Assembly: GCA_949126835.1 (NCBI GenBank)
Contig: OX421507.1
Location: 31,441,382 to 31,505,381, forward strand
DNA: 64,000 bases
Reading direction: 5' to 3'
DNA from: Anisus vortex
Lineage: Eukaryota; Mollusca; Gastropoda; Planorbidae
Shown here: positions 29,001-37,890 of the stretch, in pieces
How positions within the stretch are numbered: position 1 is the first letter of the stretch
Layout of the letters: each line of letters begins with the position of its first letter
Notes under the pieces: generated by a model
Seen by the model: the letters and a program-made list of their open reading frames with translations, nothing else
Database searches by the model: none
Told to the model about the DNA's origin: nothing
Position numbers and translations under genes: made by a program

Positions 29001-29486
29001 CAAGCTGCGAAATGGCTAAACCAGAAATCATCATTTTCTTATTTAAATGTACCTTTGAGTGTAATTAGAAGATATAACCAGAAATGAAAAAACAAAAACT
29101 TGAATGTACCTACCATTGTGAATGTACCTACCATTGTGAATGTACCTACCATTGTGAATGTACCTACCATTGTGAATGTACCTACCATTGTGAATGTACC
29201 TACCATTGTGAATGTACCTACCATTGTGAATGTACCTACCATTGTGAATGTACCTACCATTGTGATTAGAAGTTGTATCAAGATATATATTTTCCTCTTT
29301 AGTTTTTTGCACTGGATTCCTTTGAACCGTTGCTGTTGGCTTCCTCTTAGACTTTTTACTTTCGTGAACAGAGTTTGACTTTATGGCGCTGGGTACAGGG
29401 GGAATTCTCTTTCGCAAGACTCTTTGTGAACATTCCTGCGGCTCTTCTGCGGCACCAGGCTGCGAGCCTCTCTTTTTACCTTTCAT
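16884..29486 (-). CDS. DDB2: DDB2 (damage-specific DNA-binding protein 2, WD40)
   Basis: Ten coding exons on the minus strand: 29486-29258, 27391-27228, 25888-25676, 24473-24319, 23906-23807, 22414-22240, 21543-21401, 21033-20872, 19021-18976 and 17098-16884. Phases agree at every junction and sum to 1602 nt (533 residues; human 427). DDB2 recognises UV photolesions as part of the CUL4-DDB1 ligase in nucleotide excision repair. Visible hallmarks: WD40 blades (ITTVEWHPRMDNYFCVGSKH, CSASLDHTVRLWDMR), the WDxR box used for DDB1 contact, TDGTRLLTTDQ, and the RFFQH finger whose FQH residues in the human protein insert at the lesion. The extra length comes from a basic N-terminus and a lysine-rich C-terminal tail of about 55 residues. 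Two introns have GC donors. The start at 29486 is the only ATG in its open stretch, though the frame is open upstream. Confidence 0.93.
17140..17335 (-). repeat. tRNA-derived SINE in DDB2 intron 9
   Basis: Reverse-oriented copy: cccaactaaggtcaggtacc, then ggatttgaacccagggcc (B-box on the minus strand), then the head ending near 17330. Confidence 0.65.
17385..18605. repeat. 39-bp minisatellite in DDB2 intron 9
   Basis: About 31 copies of a 39-bp unit, agtctaagatagactctgta plus ggtcagaaggtgtcattat. A g/t variant (aaggtg or aagttg) is scattered in a non-random pattern; one unit carries a ttatat insertion at about 18441. Confidence 0.97.
18608..18919. mobile_element. CACTG-ended MITE, copy 2, in DDB2 intron 9
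   Basis: Left end cactgagctatatatacatg and inverted right end atatatagaccagtg; subterminal agtgctcgatcact and agtgattacgcact also pair. Inserted at the end of the 39-bp array. Confidence 0.6.
18976..19021 (-). CDS. DDB2: DDB2 coding exon 9 (46 nt)
   Basis: Acceptor cttcacag; encodes ICKFNNTGNILLSAM plus one base, matching human LNEFNPMGDTLASAMG; donor ATGG|GTAAGT, phase 1. Too short for simple ORF calling. Confidence 0.88.
19159..20064. mobile_element. 906-bp inverted-repeat element in DDB2 intron 8
   Basis: The ends gtgacccgttct..gacataagt and the inverse acttatgtc..gaacgggtcac pair over about 31 bp with mismatches. The flanks carry a 4-bp direct repeat ATTT. No transposase; superfamily unknown. 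Confidence 0.6.
20872..21033 (-). CDS. DDB2: DDB2 coding exon 8
   Basis: Acceptor tttctctccag; encodes ADWHPFSDIVVCGRFPDE through FNNITS; donor is GC (TCG|GCAAGT), phase 0. Confidence 0.9.
21401..21543 (-). CDS. DDB2: DDB2 coding exon 7
   Basis: Acceptor attcttttag; encodes HFSRTDGTRLLTTDQGEN and HPHRFFQHITPIK with the FQH lesion-finger residues; donor AAAA|GTAAGT, phase 0. Confidence 0.93.
21616..21830 (-). repeat. tRNA-derived SINE with LINE-like tail, in DDB2 intron 6
   Basis: On the minus strand it begins with a clear tRNA-like head: an A-box (tggtccagcggttag) and a B-box (gggttcgagccc), then the body, then agcgctatataaaaac and an ATT-repeat tail. A related 3' portion lies at 30230-30300. 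Confidence 0.75.
22240..22414 (-). CDS. DDB2: DDB2 coding exon 6
   Basis: Acceptor acatttcag; encodes IWEKRLHTQKT, then LCSASLDHTVRLWDMR and DKGINS. It ends at 22240 with a GC donor (TCAG|GCATGG), phase 1; only this junction gives INS-AHFSRTDG, matching human VNAACFSPDG. Confidence 0.88.
22680..23050. repeat. Degenerate ~23-bp tandem repeat in DDB2 intron 5
   Basis: About 14 imperfect units built on tatgacaaataggcctttat. Unit spacing varies from about 20 to 30 bp. Confidence 0.85.
23325..23480 (-). repeat. Diverged SINE fragment in DDB2 intron 5
   Basis: Contains ggtcaggtatcccccatcag, gctgggtagactcaggga and a degraded B-box region. Confidence 0.5.
23807..23906 (-). CDS. DDB2: DDB2 coding exon 5
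   Basis: Acceptor gctattcaag; encodes RWYCSLDAHKTDNYVVVGS through SRTGQV; donor GTT|GTAGGT, phase 0. Confidence 0.9.
24095..24258 (-). repeat. tRNA-derived SINE in DDB2 intron 4
   Basis: Reverse copy with cccaactaacgtcaggtacc, ctgggtagactcaggga and a tRNA-like head near 24210-24255. It is followed by a TA microsatellite at 24265-24292, close to exon 4. Confidence 0.65.
24319..24473 (-). CDS. DDB2: DDB2 coding exon 4
   Basis: Acceptor ttgtcatag; encodes IGPGGYISAMKFHP, NKFYTASLDGKL and so on; donor GGGA|GTAAGC, phase 2. Matches human IGAGGSITGLKFNP. Confidence 0.9.
24500..25245. repeat. 91-bp tandem repeat in DDB2 intron 3
   Basis: Eight near-identical units of about 91 bp: ctcttaggcaatcaataaat, then gaattacattttacag, then a tail tttgtatatatagagaga whose microsatellite length varies. 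The end of the array runs into a sequence (25240-25310) that also occurs singly at 43090-43210. Confidence 0.95.
25676..25888 (-). CDS. DDB2: DDB2 coding exon 3
   Basis: Acceptor ttttgaccag; encodes AINGVALNYFEG through RIKSFNG with ITTVEWHPRMDN (blade 1); donor GGT|GTAAGC, phase 0. The 42-bp array lies about 25 bp upstream and is in frame with it. Confidence 0.92.
25912..26697. repeat. 42-bp minisatellite in DDB2 intron 2
   Basis: About 18 units of gcttatgatgatgatcagct plus aatgctaacatttctatgtgat, with deletions of 6 or 9 bp in some. The unit length and all these indels are multiples of three, so both strands stay open: 14-residue repeats on each strand (minus strand MLALADHHHKHHIE). The minus frame continues into DDB2 exon 3. 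I read it as intronic, because the exon 3 acceptor and its pyrimidine tract lie between array and exon. Confidence 0.95.
26697..26790 (-). repeat. SINE fragment in DDB2 intron 2
   Basis: Partial copy with cctagctttcatagggattc and a degraded B-box. Confidence 0.45.
27228..27391 (-). CDS. DDB2: DDB2 coding exon 2
   Basis: Acceptor tctatttag; encodes DCDRIWPVIEFENE through TYSNKQ; donor CAG|GTAAGC, phase 0. Corresponds to the helical segment before the propeller. Confidence 0.88.
27440..27612 (-). mobile_element. CR1/L2-type LINE fragment in DDB2 intron 1
   Basis: Resembles 7255-7425: ctccagaagcgaggagtc, then a ggaacata block and attcaattctggatct. Highly decayed; ends about 50 bp upstream of the exon 2 acceptor in transcript order. 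Confidence 0.6.
27615..29040. other. DDB2 intron 1, no further feature
   Basis: AT-rich intronic sequence. I see no exon, element end or tandem repeat that I can support. Confidence 0.5.
29104..29269 (-). repeat. 18-bp tandem repeat carrying the DDB2 exon 1 donor
   Basis: Nine copies of an 18-bp unit (minus strand ATGGTAGGTACATTCACA). Each unit contains the donor G|GTAGGT in the same phase, so the array straddles the exon 1/intron 1 border. All frames are open on both strands. Confidence 0.95.
29258..29486 (-). CDS. DDB2: DDB2 coding exon 1
   Basis: Encodes MKGKKRG through TTSNHN plus one base. It is basic and low-complexity, with SQRVLRKR resembling the human N-terminal VLRPRNKR. The donor ATG|GTAGGT starts at 29257 and is the first of nine identical donors spaced 18 bp; phase 1 joins exactly to exon 2. 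The ATG at 29486 could be preceded by a spliced leader exon, because cttcagcag lies just upstream. Confidence 0.8.
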
Positions 29487-29659
29487 CCTGGTGTCTCGAG
29501 CGGAGTTAGATTTGCTGACCTGCTGAAGATATTTTGAAGCACAAGGGAGAGCATCAGATTCATTTGTGGAAATAAAATGTTTTTTCTATCTACACCATCC
29601 CTAACCAAGTTGATCCATAGGTTCACCAGTTTCTGTGGATATGGCATACTTTAAGCACA

Positions 29660-29815
29660 ATGACCACTCGCCTTTACTTTTCCCCAACTAACGTCAGATA
29701 CCCATCAGAGCTGGGTAGACTCAGAGACACCCTCCAGATCCGAAAACAACCCTAGCCTTCACTTGGATTTGAACCCAGGACCTTCGATATGCCAACCGAA
29801 CGAGCTTGTGTTTAA
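29660..29815 (-). repeat. tRNA-derived SINE upstream of DDB2
   Basis: Reverse copy with cccaactaacgtcagatacc and ggatttgaacccaggacc (B-box). Confidence 0.65.
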
Positions 29816-29984
29816 TTTGGGAAAAATATGTTTTTCAATATACAACATGTATTTAGCTCTAAATGAGAAGTCAACTCGGAAAAGATGCTACTTGAGTTAT
29901 CCCCAGTAATTTTGTTATATGATGATCTTTAAACTTAAGACAGAGAGCAAACTAACAGATCAGTAAATACAAACAAAGACTATA

Positions 29985-30125
29985 GGTAGGTGCTGCCCCC
30001 GCCCAACTCCAGCAAACCCGCTTTCAAGTGCCAGCAATGAAACAGAGTCTGTCTCTCAACGGCAGGACGCCGCAGTCACAGCAATTACTGCATAGCTAGT
30101 GAAAACACAAGGGAAGGGCAAATTT
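29985..30125. repeat. Dispersed repeat, inverted relative of 8510-8720
   Basis: Contains tttcaagtgccagcaatg and cagagtctgtctctcaacgg. Confidence 0.45.
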
Positions 30126-30229
30126 GATTATCTTTCTAGACTATGGAGCACAATGATGAGTTTAAATTTAACATATACGATGGATTAGTACATCAATAAA
30201 TACAATATAATTTTATTATATATTAATTA

Positions 30230-30300
30230 ATTCATTTATATAGCGCCTCGCTCCATGCTAATGCAAGCATTCTCAGCGCGCTCATAAAAACAAAACGACA
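30230..30300 (-). repeat. SINE/LINE tail fragment
   Basis: tatatagcgcctcgctccat and cattctcagcgcgctc match the tail of the SINE at 21616-21700. Confidence 0.5.
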
Positions 30301-30561
30301 ATAACACTCTAAAATAGTTTTAAACAAGTTTTGCCGATGGAGGCACGAAACGCCAAAAACATTCTAAAATAGTTTTAAACCAAGTTTTTGAGGATGGAGG
30401 TGTACTTGACCAACTCAGTTGAAAAGAAATGTCTTGTGGGACTAATTTTGGGGTTTGGTTCTTTTATTTCTTGTTCATATGCTTTTAAACATAATTAAAA
30501 AAATTGCCCCCTTGGCCTTAGGTTGACATGATGGACCTAGTCTGTGTTCCTGTAGAAAACA

Positions 30562-30680
30562 GCAGTTAGTCTATAGTTTACATTATAATATATAGTAGTT
30601 ACAAATCAGTAATAGCTATATATTAGTCTATAGTTTACATTATAATATATAGTAGTTACAAATCAGTAATAGCTATATAT
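30562..30680. repeat. 57-bp direct repeat, two copies
   Basis: tctatagtttacattataat through cagtaatagctatatatta occurs twice head to tail. Confidence 0.8.
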
Positions 30681-30723
30681 TTACATTATCAGTAGTCAAT
30701 CAGTGTTAATGGCATTATTTACA

Positions 30724-32186
30724 GCATAAATCAGGTAGGGGAATGTGTACATTGAGCCAAGATTTAGTGACCTCATAAATCAGGTAGGGGATGTGTACAT
30801 TGAGCCAAGATTTAGTGACCTCATAAATCAGGTAGAGGGATGTGTACATTGAGCCAAGATTTAGTGACCTCATAAATCAGGTAGGGAATGTGTACATTGA
30901 CCCAAGATTTAGTGACCTCATAAATCAGGTAGGGGGATGTGTACATTGAGCCAAGATTTAGTGACCTCATAAATCAGGTAGGGGATGTGTACATTGAGCC
31001 AAGATTTAGTGACCTCATAAATCAGGTAGAAAGATGTGTACATTGAGCCAAGATTTAGTGACCTCATAAATCAGGTAGGGGAATGTGTACATTGAGCCAA
31101 GATTTAGTGACCTCATAAATCAGGTAGGGGATGTGTACATTGAGCCAAGATTTAGTGACCTCATAAATCAGGTAGGGGGATGTGTACATTGACCCAAGAT
31201 TTAGTGACCTCATAAATCAGGTAGGGGATGTGTACATTGAGCCAAGATTTAGTGACCTCATAAATCAGGTAGGGGGATGTGTACATTGAGCCAAGATTTA
31301 GTGACCTCATAAATCAGGTAGGGGGATGTGTACATTGAGCCAAGATTTAGTGACCTCATAAATCAGGTAGGGGGATGTGTACATTGACCCAAGATTTAGT
31401 GACCTCATAAATCAGGTAGGGGGATGTGTACATTGAGCCAAGATTTAGTGGCCTCATAAATCAGGTAGGGGATGTGTACATTGAGCCAAGATTTAGTGAC
31501 CTCATAAATCAGGTAGGGGGATGTGTACATTGACCCAAGATTTAGTGACCTCATAAATCAGGTAGGGGGATGTGTACATTGAGCCAAGATTTAGTGACCT
31601 CATAAATCAGGTAGGGGGATGTGTACATTGAGCCAAGATTTAGTGACCTCATAAATCAGGTAGGGGATGTGTACATTGAGCCAAGATTTAGTGACCTCAT
31701 AAATCAGGTAGGGGGATGTGTACATTGACCCAAGATTTAGTGACCTCATAAATCAGGTAGGGGATGTGTACATTGAGCCAAGATTTAGTGACCTCATAAA
31801 TCAGGTAGGGGGATGTGTACATTGAGCCAAGATTTAGTGACCTCATAAATCAGGTAGGGGGATGTGTACATTGAGCCAAGATTTAGTGACCTCATAAATC
31901 AGGTAGGGGGATGTGTACATTGACCCAAGATTTAGTGACCTCATAAATCAGGTAGGGGGATGTGTACATTGAGCCAAGATTTAGTGGCCTCATAAATCAG
32001 GTAGGGGATGTGTACATTGAGCCAAGATTTAGTGACCTCATAAATCAGGTAGGGGGATGTGTACATTGACCCAAGATTTAGTGACCTCATAAATCAGGTA
32101 GGGGGATGTGTACATTGAGCCAAGATTTAGTGACCTCATAAATCAGGTAGGGGGATGTGTACATTGAGCCAAGATTTAGTGACCTA
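30724..32186. repeat. 49-bp minisatellite with higher-order structure
   Basis: About 30 units of cataaatcaggtagggggat plus gtgtacattgagccaagatttagtgacct. Unit variants (four or five G; gagcc or gaccc; a gacct to ggcct change) recur in the same order with a period of 11 units, about 536 bp. Confidence 0.95.
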
Positions 32187-32366
32187 ACTTTGTCTTTAGA
32201 CTTGTGTATGTCTCAGTACTAGGCCAGCAGCAAAATAATACATAGGGCATAGGGTCACCCAGTTGACAGCCCAGAGTACTAGCTAGTGAGTCAAGAATCC
32301 TTGTTTGACAACACACAACAAATACTCTATTCTATATTTATGTGTAATATTTATAGTTAATTCAAG

Positions 32367-33304
32367 ATCGGAGTGTCTGCGCGCCCGGCGACCAGACATA
32401 TAGCGCGGGAGATTTACGTCCGGCGACCGGACAAATAGTGCACGAGATATGCGTCCGGCGACCCAAGTCACGTGACCGACCAAATTTTTTAAAAAGCACA
32501 TAATTGTTTATTCTTGTCTGAGTTGCTTAATTACTATTTGTTGTATGTTATAATCAAGGTATCGTGGCATAGTGGTCCGTACCGTGTTCTGGCAACCAGT
32601 GTGTCGCAAGTTCAACACCAGCTATTACCATCTTTGTTTTTGTTTTTTTTAATTCAAATACAGTAAAACGAGATGTTTTTTAGTTCAATACGAGAATACC
32701 CTTGATTTATTCATGTGGGTGAACATAATTTCATTCAAAGTATCAAAGAAATAAAAATTTGACTGTTAGGCCTAATGCCTATTTCTTTAGAAAACGTGTT
32801 AAATGTCGTTACCAAACAATTTATAAAGTAGTTTAATAAAGTCATTAGTAAACATCTTGACTTGTGCTACAATAAAGCATTCATTTATGCATCTGGGTGG
32901 ACATAACAATCTCATTCAATTTATCCATTCAAAGTATTAAACTAATAAAATAAGACTTTTAGGCCTAATGCCAACGCCCATTTCTTTATAAATGTGTTTA
33001 TATCAATATGGTCTACGTCTCTCGTTTGTACTTGTAGTTGGGTGGTCAAATAACAAGCCCGCCGGAATAATATCTTCCAAATTCCTAATAATGTGTCCGG
33101 CGGTCACGTGACGTGCTCGACGGAAGAATATCTCCCGCAATATTTTGTCCGGTCACCGGACGTATATCTCCCGCGCTATTTGTCCAGCGACCTGTCAGGT
33201 CCGGTCGCTGGACATATATCTCCCGCACTATACGTACGGTTAGGTCGCCGGACATATATCTTCCGCGCTATAACATCCGGCACGCCGGACGTATTGACAC
33301 TGCC
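32367..33304. mobile_element. Fold-back element with ccggcgacc modules, 938 bp
   Basis: Left end agtgtctgcgcgcccggcg pairs with the inverse of cgccggacgtattgacact. Inside each arm are several copies of a module with gtccggcgaccggac and agcgcgggagatata: two or three at the left and about five at the right. The direct repeat ATTCAAG flanks it (32360-32366 and 33305-33311). The centre is AT-rich with a tRNA-like block. No coding capacity. Confidence 0.7.
32556..32625 (+). repeat. tRNA-like block inside the fold-back element
   Basis: A-box-like tggcatagtgg and, about 38 nt later, a degenerate B-box caagttcaacacc. It looks like a decayed SINE head or tRNA pseudogene. Confidence 0.4.
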
Positions 33305-34285
33305 ATTCAAGTTAGGCTTCTTTAAACTACTTAGGTTAGGCCTACTCATATTTCACACATCACATATTTATATAGTAGCCTGTAGCCTATAATACAATAA
33401 TACTATAATAGTATATAATATAAAAAGAAGTATAGTATAGCCTATACCTATATACTATATATAGTATTAAGTAATATATAGTCTATATTAATATATTTCT
33501 ATATAAAGTATTAAGTCATTAAGTTTATTAAGTATTACTAAATTATTATTATAAATTATAGTTATATACTAAGTCTAAGTTATAGTATAAGTAGCCTATA
33601 GTATAGTATAGTGTAAGCTATATAAATATAAGCTATAATATATTATAATAGGCTATTATAAAGTATTATAGCAATTATAATTATAGTTATAGCCTAGGCC
33701 TATATTAAAACTAGCCTAAATGTAGGTCAATAGTCAATCATGAATCATGTACCAGTCAATGTTACATGTAGTGTAGTATGTAGGCTATGGCTATGCTATT
33801 GAACTATTGATACTAAATTACAATTTACTGTATAATGTAGCCTACCTAATACTAATAATAGTAATAACTGGGGGACTAAAACCAACTCAATAATGGGAAT
33901 ATTTAACTCAAGAAAAGGCGAAAGTTTAGGTAGAGTAGATGTGATGATTTAGAATTTAATTTAGATGTAGGCTGTAGTCTATCATTATCTGATTATCCAA
34001 CTGAGACTAAGGCTAAGTTAAGTTGAATAGTTGGCAACTTATAAGACTTATTAGTTAAATAAATAATAGTTTTAGTATTATCAATAATTAGGCCTACCTT
34101 TCTCAAAACTCAAAATACTTAGTGTCCCAAGTATCTGTAAGCTTTATCTTTATTTCCTACTAATTATAGACACGTTTACTTTAACGTGTTTGCTGAATTT
34201 CATGGAAATAATACATCATATCGCAAAAAATACGGAAATGTGTAGGCCTAACCAATATTTTTTTCTTTAATTTATGTGTTATCAA
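33305..34285. other. AT-rich intergenic stretch
   Basis: Very AT-rich with many taggcct words and short palindromic AT runs. I see no gene here. Confidence 0.5.
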
Positions 34286-34370
34286 CACTGAGCTATATAA
34301 TAAAACAGAATTCTAAATGCTCGATCACGTTAAAATTTCGGGACAATGACTGCACATATATAGATCAGTG
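34286..34370. mobile_element. CACTG-ended MITE, short copy
   Basis: Ends cactgagctatataa and the inverse atatatagatcagtg; carries the family word gctcgatcacg. Internally deleted relative of 18608-18919. Confidence 0.5.
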
Positions 34371-34629
34371 GCGCTTATCTGCTTTGTTTGTTTTTTTCTG
34401 CACCGACATATATAAATAAAAGCAAATAAATATGCCTAACATGGGTATAAGGCCTATAACTGGCTAACATTGATTATATATTAACCACAATTATATTTGG
34501 ATATAATAATATTAATTCAGATGCCAGTGCTAAAAAATATTTGTAAAAAAAACACACATATAACACAACTAACATTAACATATTTATAATTTATAAAGTG
34601 ACAGAAATAACAAATATTGGCATTATATC

Positions 34630-34828
34630 CAGGAGCTGAGGAGCGAAGCAAGAAATTTTTTCCAGGGGGGGGGGGGGGGGGGGGCTGAACTTTCGCGTAA
34701 CAAACATTTACCAAATTTTTAGCGAATGTAGTACTTATTTTTTTTTAAATCTGTTGAAAAGTTGTGTGTTTTTTTTTCGGGGGGGGGGGGGGTAGCCCTC
34801 CACAGATCCCCCTGTGGCTTCGCCCCTG
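34630..34828. mobile_element. hAT-type MITE with G tracts, 199 bp
   Basis: Ends caggagctgaggagcgaagc and the inverse ggcttcgcccctg. 8-bp target copies ATTATATC (34622-34629) and ATTACATC (34829-34836) match 7/8. It contains G runs of 20 and about 14 bases. Confidence 0.7.
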
Positions 34829-34839
34829 ATTACATCACT

Positions 34840-36275
34840 ATAACTATAGTCACTATCTATAGGCATTGCATGGATTATAGTATAGGCTAATATACAATAT
34901 GCCTATATATTGGCATTAGTCATTGAGGCAAAATAATAGGCCTATAAATGCTATAGCTAAAATGCCAGTATTATACTATATATATCCTAAGGCATAAGGC
35001 TAATGTCTTAACTTATGCCTACAACTTTACATTACTACAAGGCATATAAAAAACAATATAAATATAAGTTATAAGTCGCTAATTTTAAGTAGAGAGTAGA
35101 GCATAGGCATCAGCATAGGCATAGCATAGGATATGCATACATAGGCATAGGGCCTAATTATGATACTGATAGTGCTAAAAAAATAAAAATGCATTACGAG
35201 CTTTAGGTCCGAAAAAAAATAATGTTATTGAAGTAGGCCTGCTTAACTTTAACTAAGCAGCTTTAGGGTAGGCCCATCTATTGGTATAGCATAAATTTCT
35301 GAGGGACCGTATTTGTATAATTATAATGCATACATTTATATAATATATACACCAGTGACAAATTGTTTGGGTAGTTCTGGGTATTGTCTGATAGAAAAAA
35401 ATAGGTATTTTAGTTTGCGAACTTGTGACAACACTGGCCTTGAACTTGTCTATTCAAGGTTGCTTCAGCTGTAATTTTCGGCATCATTATTTTTAATTTT
35501 AGTAAGTAATATTACACATAAATCATAAAACTATTAACAACTTAATATTACTAGAAGTAGCTTGGCTTACTTTATACTAACTTTATAGGCATATATAAAT
35601 CTAACTACAATACTGTCACTAGTAACTAGGCTGCTAGGCTAGCTACTAGCTAGTCTAGGCTAGTACCGGTACTAGATCTAGGTCCTAGGTCGTCTTGGCC
35701 TTGCCTTGGTGTATTTTTAAAATTTAAAAAAATGTAAAAATTAGGCATAATAATTATAATTAATAGATAGTCCGGTACCTGGTATTATTTAGTATACTCC
35801 TCTACTAATGCATAGGCTACTATACTATAAGATAGTATAGTATAGGCTAAAGGAACACCCTGGATCAGGCCTCCATCACTGCCCCTACTAACTAGTACTG
35901 TGCCGGCTTTCAAATCATCACCTGAAGTCTGAAGGGCTGGTCCAAAAACCTAAAGTGGCTAAAGTGACACTTGTCATCTGTATATAAATATAATTGTTAG
36001 TGATGTTTTTTATTTTATGTTTAGATAAATTGTGGACTCTTTCCTCAGTCCTAATAGAATAGGCCCGATAGGGTCTCCACAGTAATCTGAGTAATATGAA
36101 GAAGAAGAGGTAGGCTTATATAGCCAGTATGCTACATCTACATAATTACACAGTCTACAGACTGATGTCATAATCAATCATAAAAATATGATAATGTTGA
36201 CATTATCAATTGTTATTTTAATTGTTACAACTTACATACCAGACACTACCTACTTATTATACTAGTTATTTATAC
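34840..36275. other. AT-rich intergenic stretch
   Basis: No supported gene or element. Dense in aggccta words. Confidence 0.45.
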
Positions 36276-36279
36276 TTAT

Positions 36280-37718
36280 GGCAGGTTTCACAATAAGGTT
36301 TTAGAAAGTTCCCTTTTTAAACCAAATTTTTATTTTAAGCTTTGTCACTGTATTATATATCATTTTAAAGCCTAGAAACTGAGGAATCTGAATATGAAGG
36401 TTAGAAAGTCAGCCGACTTTCCAATGTTTTATAATTAATAATTTTAAGATCGGGAAATTCCGTCTGGCACAGTTTAGCCGGCGCAAAAAAATACACGAGA
36501 CTAAACAGCTGCAAAATATTATAAAAACGTACAATATTGTGTTTTTTTTATATTTTTATGAAAAATAAACTTATAATACTTGAAATATCATCATTTGTGT
36601 TGTGTTTTGTTATTAATTTCACTAATAAACTAATAATTTGGCATCCTTAGGTCATTAGGCCTAGGATATGTGGTACCGGAAAAATAAACAACATGGCGGC
36701 CATTTTTTTACTTAAAACGTGGTTTTAGCGAAAATCATGGAGAGATATTATTTTTATGTTTAAACAATTACTGTTCGCGTAAATTTAGTTTTAAAACATT
36801 TAATAATATTGAAAATCGTATACAAGAACTTAGATATAAAAAAAGAAATGCGTAAATAGCGTTTTACTGTAAATTATCGATAACGGCCGAGCGTGCGGTC
36901 CTCGGCGGTGTAACGAAACCCTAATGGCAACATATCAGACAGACACGGGTAAAATAATTATATTAAATCGAAAAACGCATTTTTAAAGTAAAAAAACGCG
37001 TCAAATAGAACAAAACGGCTATCCGATTGGATTTATATTTTAAAATTCACTCGAGCGCATTTTAAAATGAATGAAAAATCGATTCAACTTTTTCGGTACC
37101 ACGTAAGGTTCTCTTGACAGAGCAAGTTTTTGTGATGTACACCCGATGGTTTTTAGCAAATAAAATAAAATTTGAGGCTGAATATTAAAAAATAATGCCG
37201 TTTTTATGAATTAATATATATTTGGATTAAATTTGGAGAGTTTTAGAAATCTACAATGACTTGTCTATTTTTAGTTCGAGTTTTAGGCCTAGCCTAGGGA
37301 ATAAAGAAAAAATTCCAGACGCGGTGTAAAAAAACTAAGAGATTTGAAAAATTGTTTTAAAAAAAAATAAACATATGTAACGACTTTCATTGCAAGTATA
37401 GCATATTATAACATATGCATGAATGAAAAACATCCAGAAATCGCGTTAATTTTGCTTTTTAATACTTTTACTTAAAGCTTTTCAAGTAGGTACAAAAAAA
37501 GGGGAATGGGATCTGCATGCTTTGTTACGTTACACTGCATAAAAAATATAATAAACAACACTAAAATAAAATAAAAACTCACAATATTGATTTTGCTGAT
37601 ACTTTTATTACATATAAACACAAACAAGTAAAGAAAACAACATTTTGTACATACATTTTTTTTTCTTCAAATATTCAAAAAAAGTTGACCATTTGGTGGC
37701 CATTTTGTGAAACCTGCC
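36280..37718. mobile_element. 1.44 kb inverted-repeat element
   Basis: Ends ggcaggtttcacaa and its exact inverse ttgtgaaacctgcc; direct repeat TTAT on both sides. No transposase frame. Superfamily not assigned. Confidence 0.65.
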
Positions 37719-37890
37719 TTATACATCATCATCATACTTATTTAATACTGCTATGCCTATATACTAGGCCTATATAATAATAATAGCCTATAATTATAAT
37801 TCTATAGCGCTATCTATTATAATTTATGGCCGATATATAAACTTTATATTAAATTATATTGAGTTTATAAAGAAATTTAGCCTACTGCAT

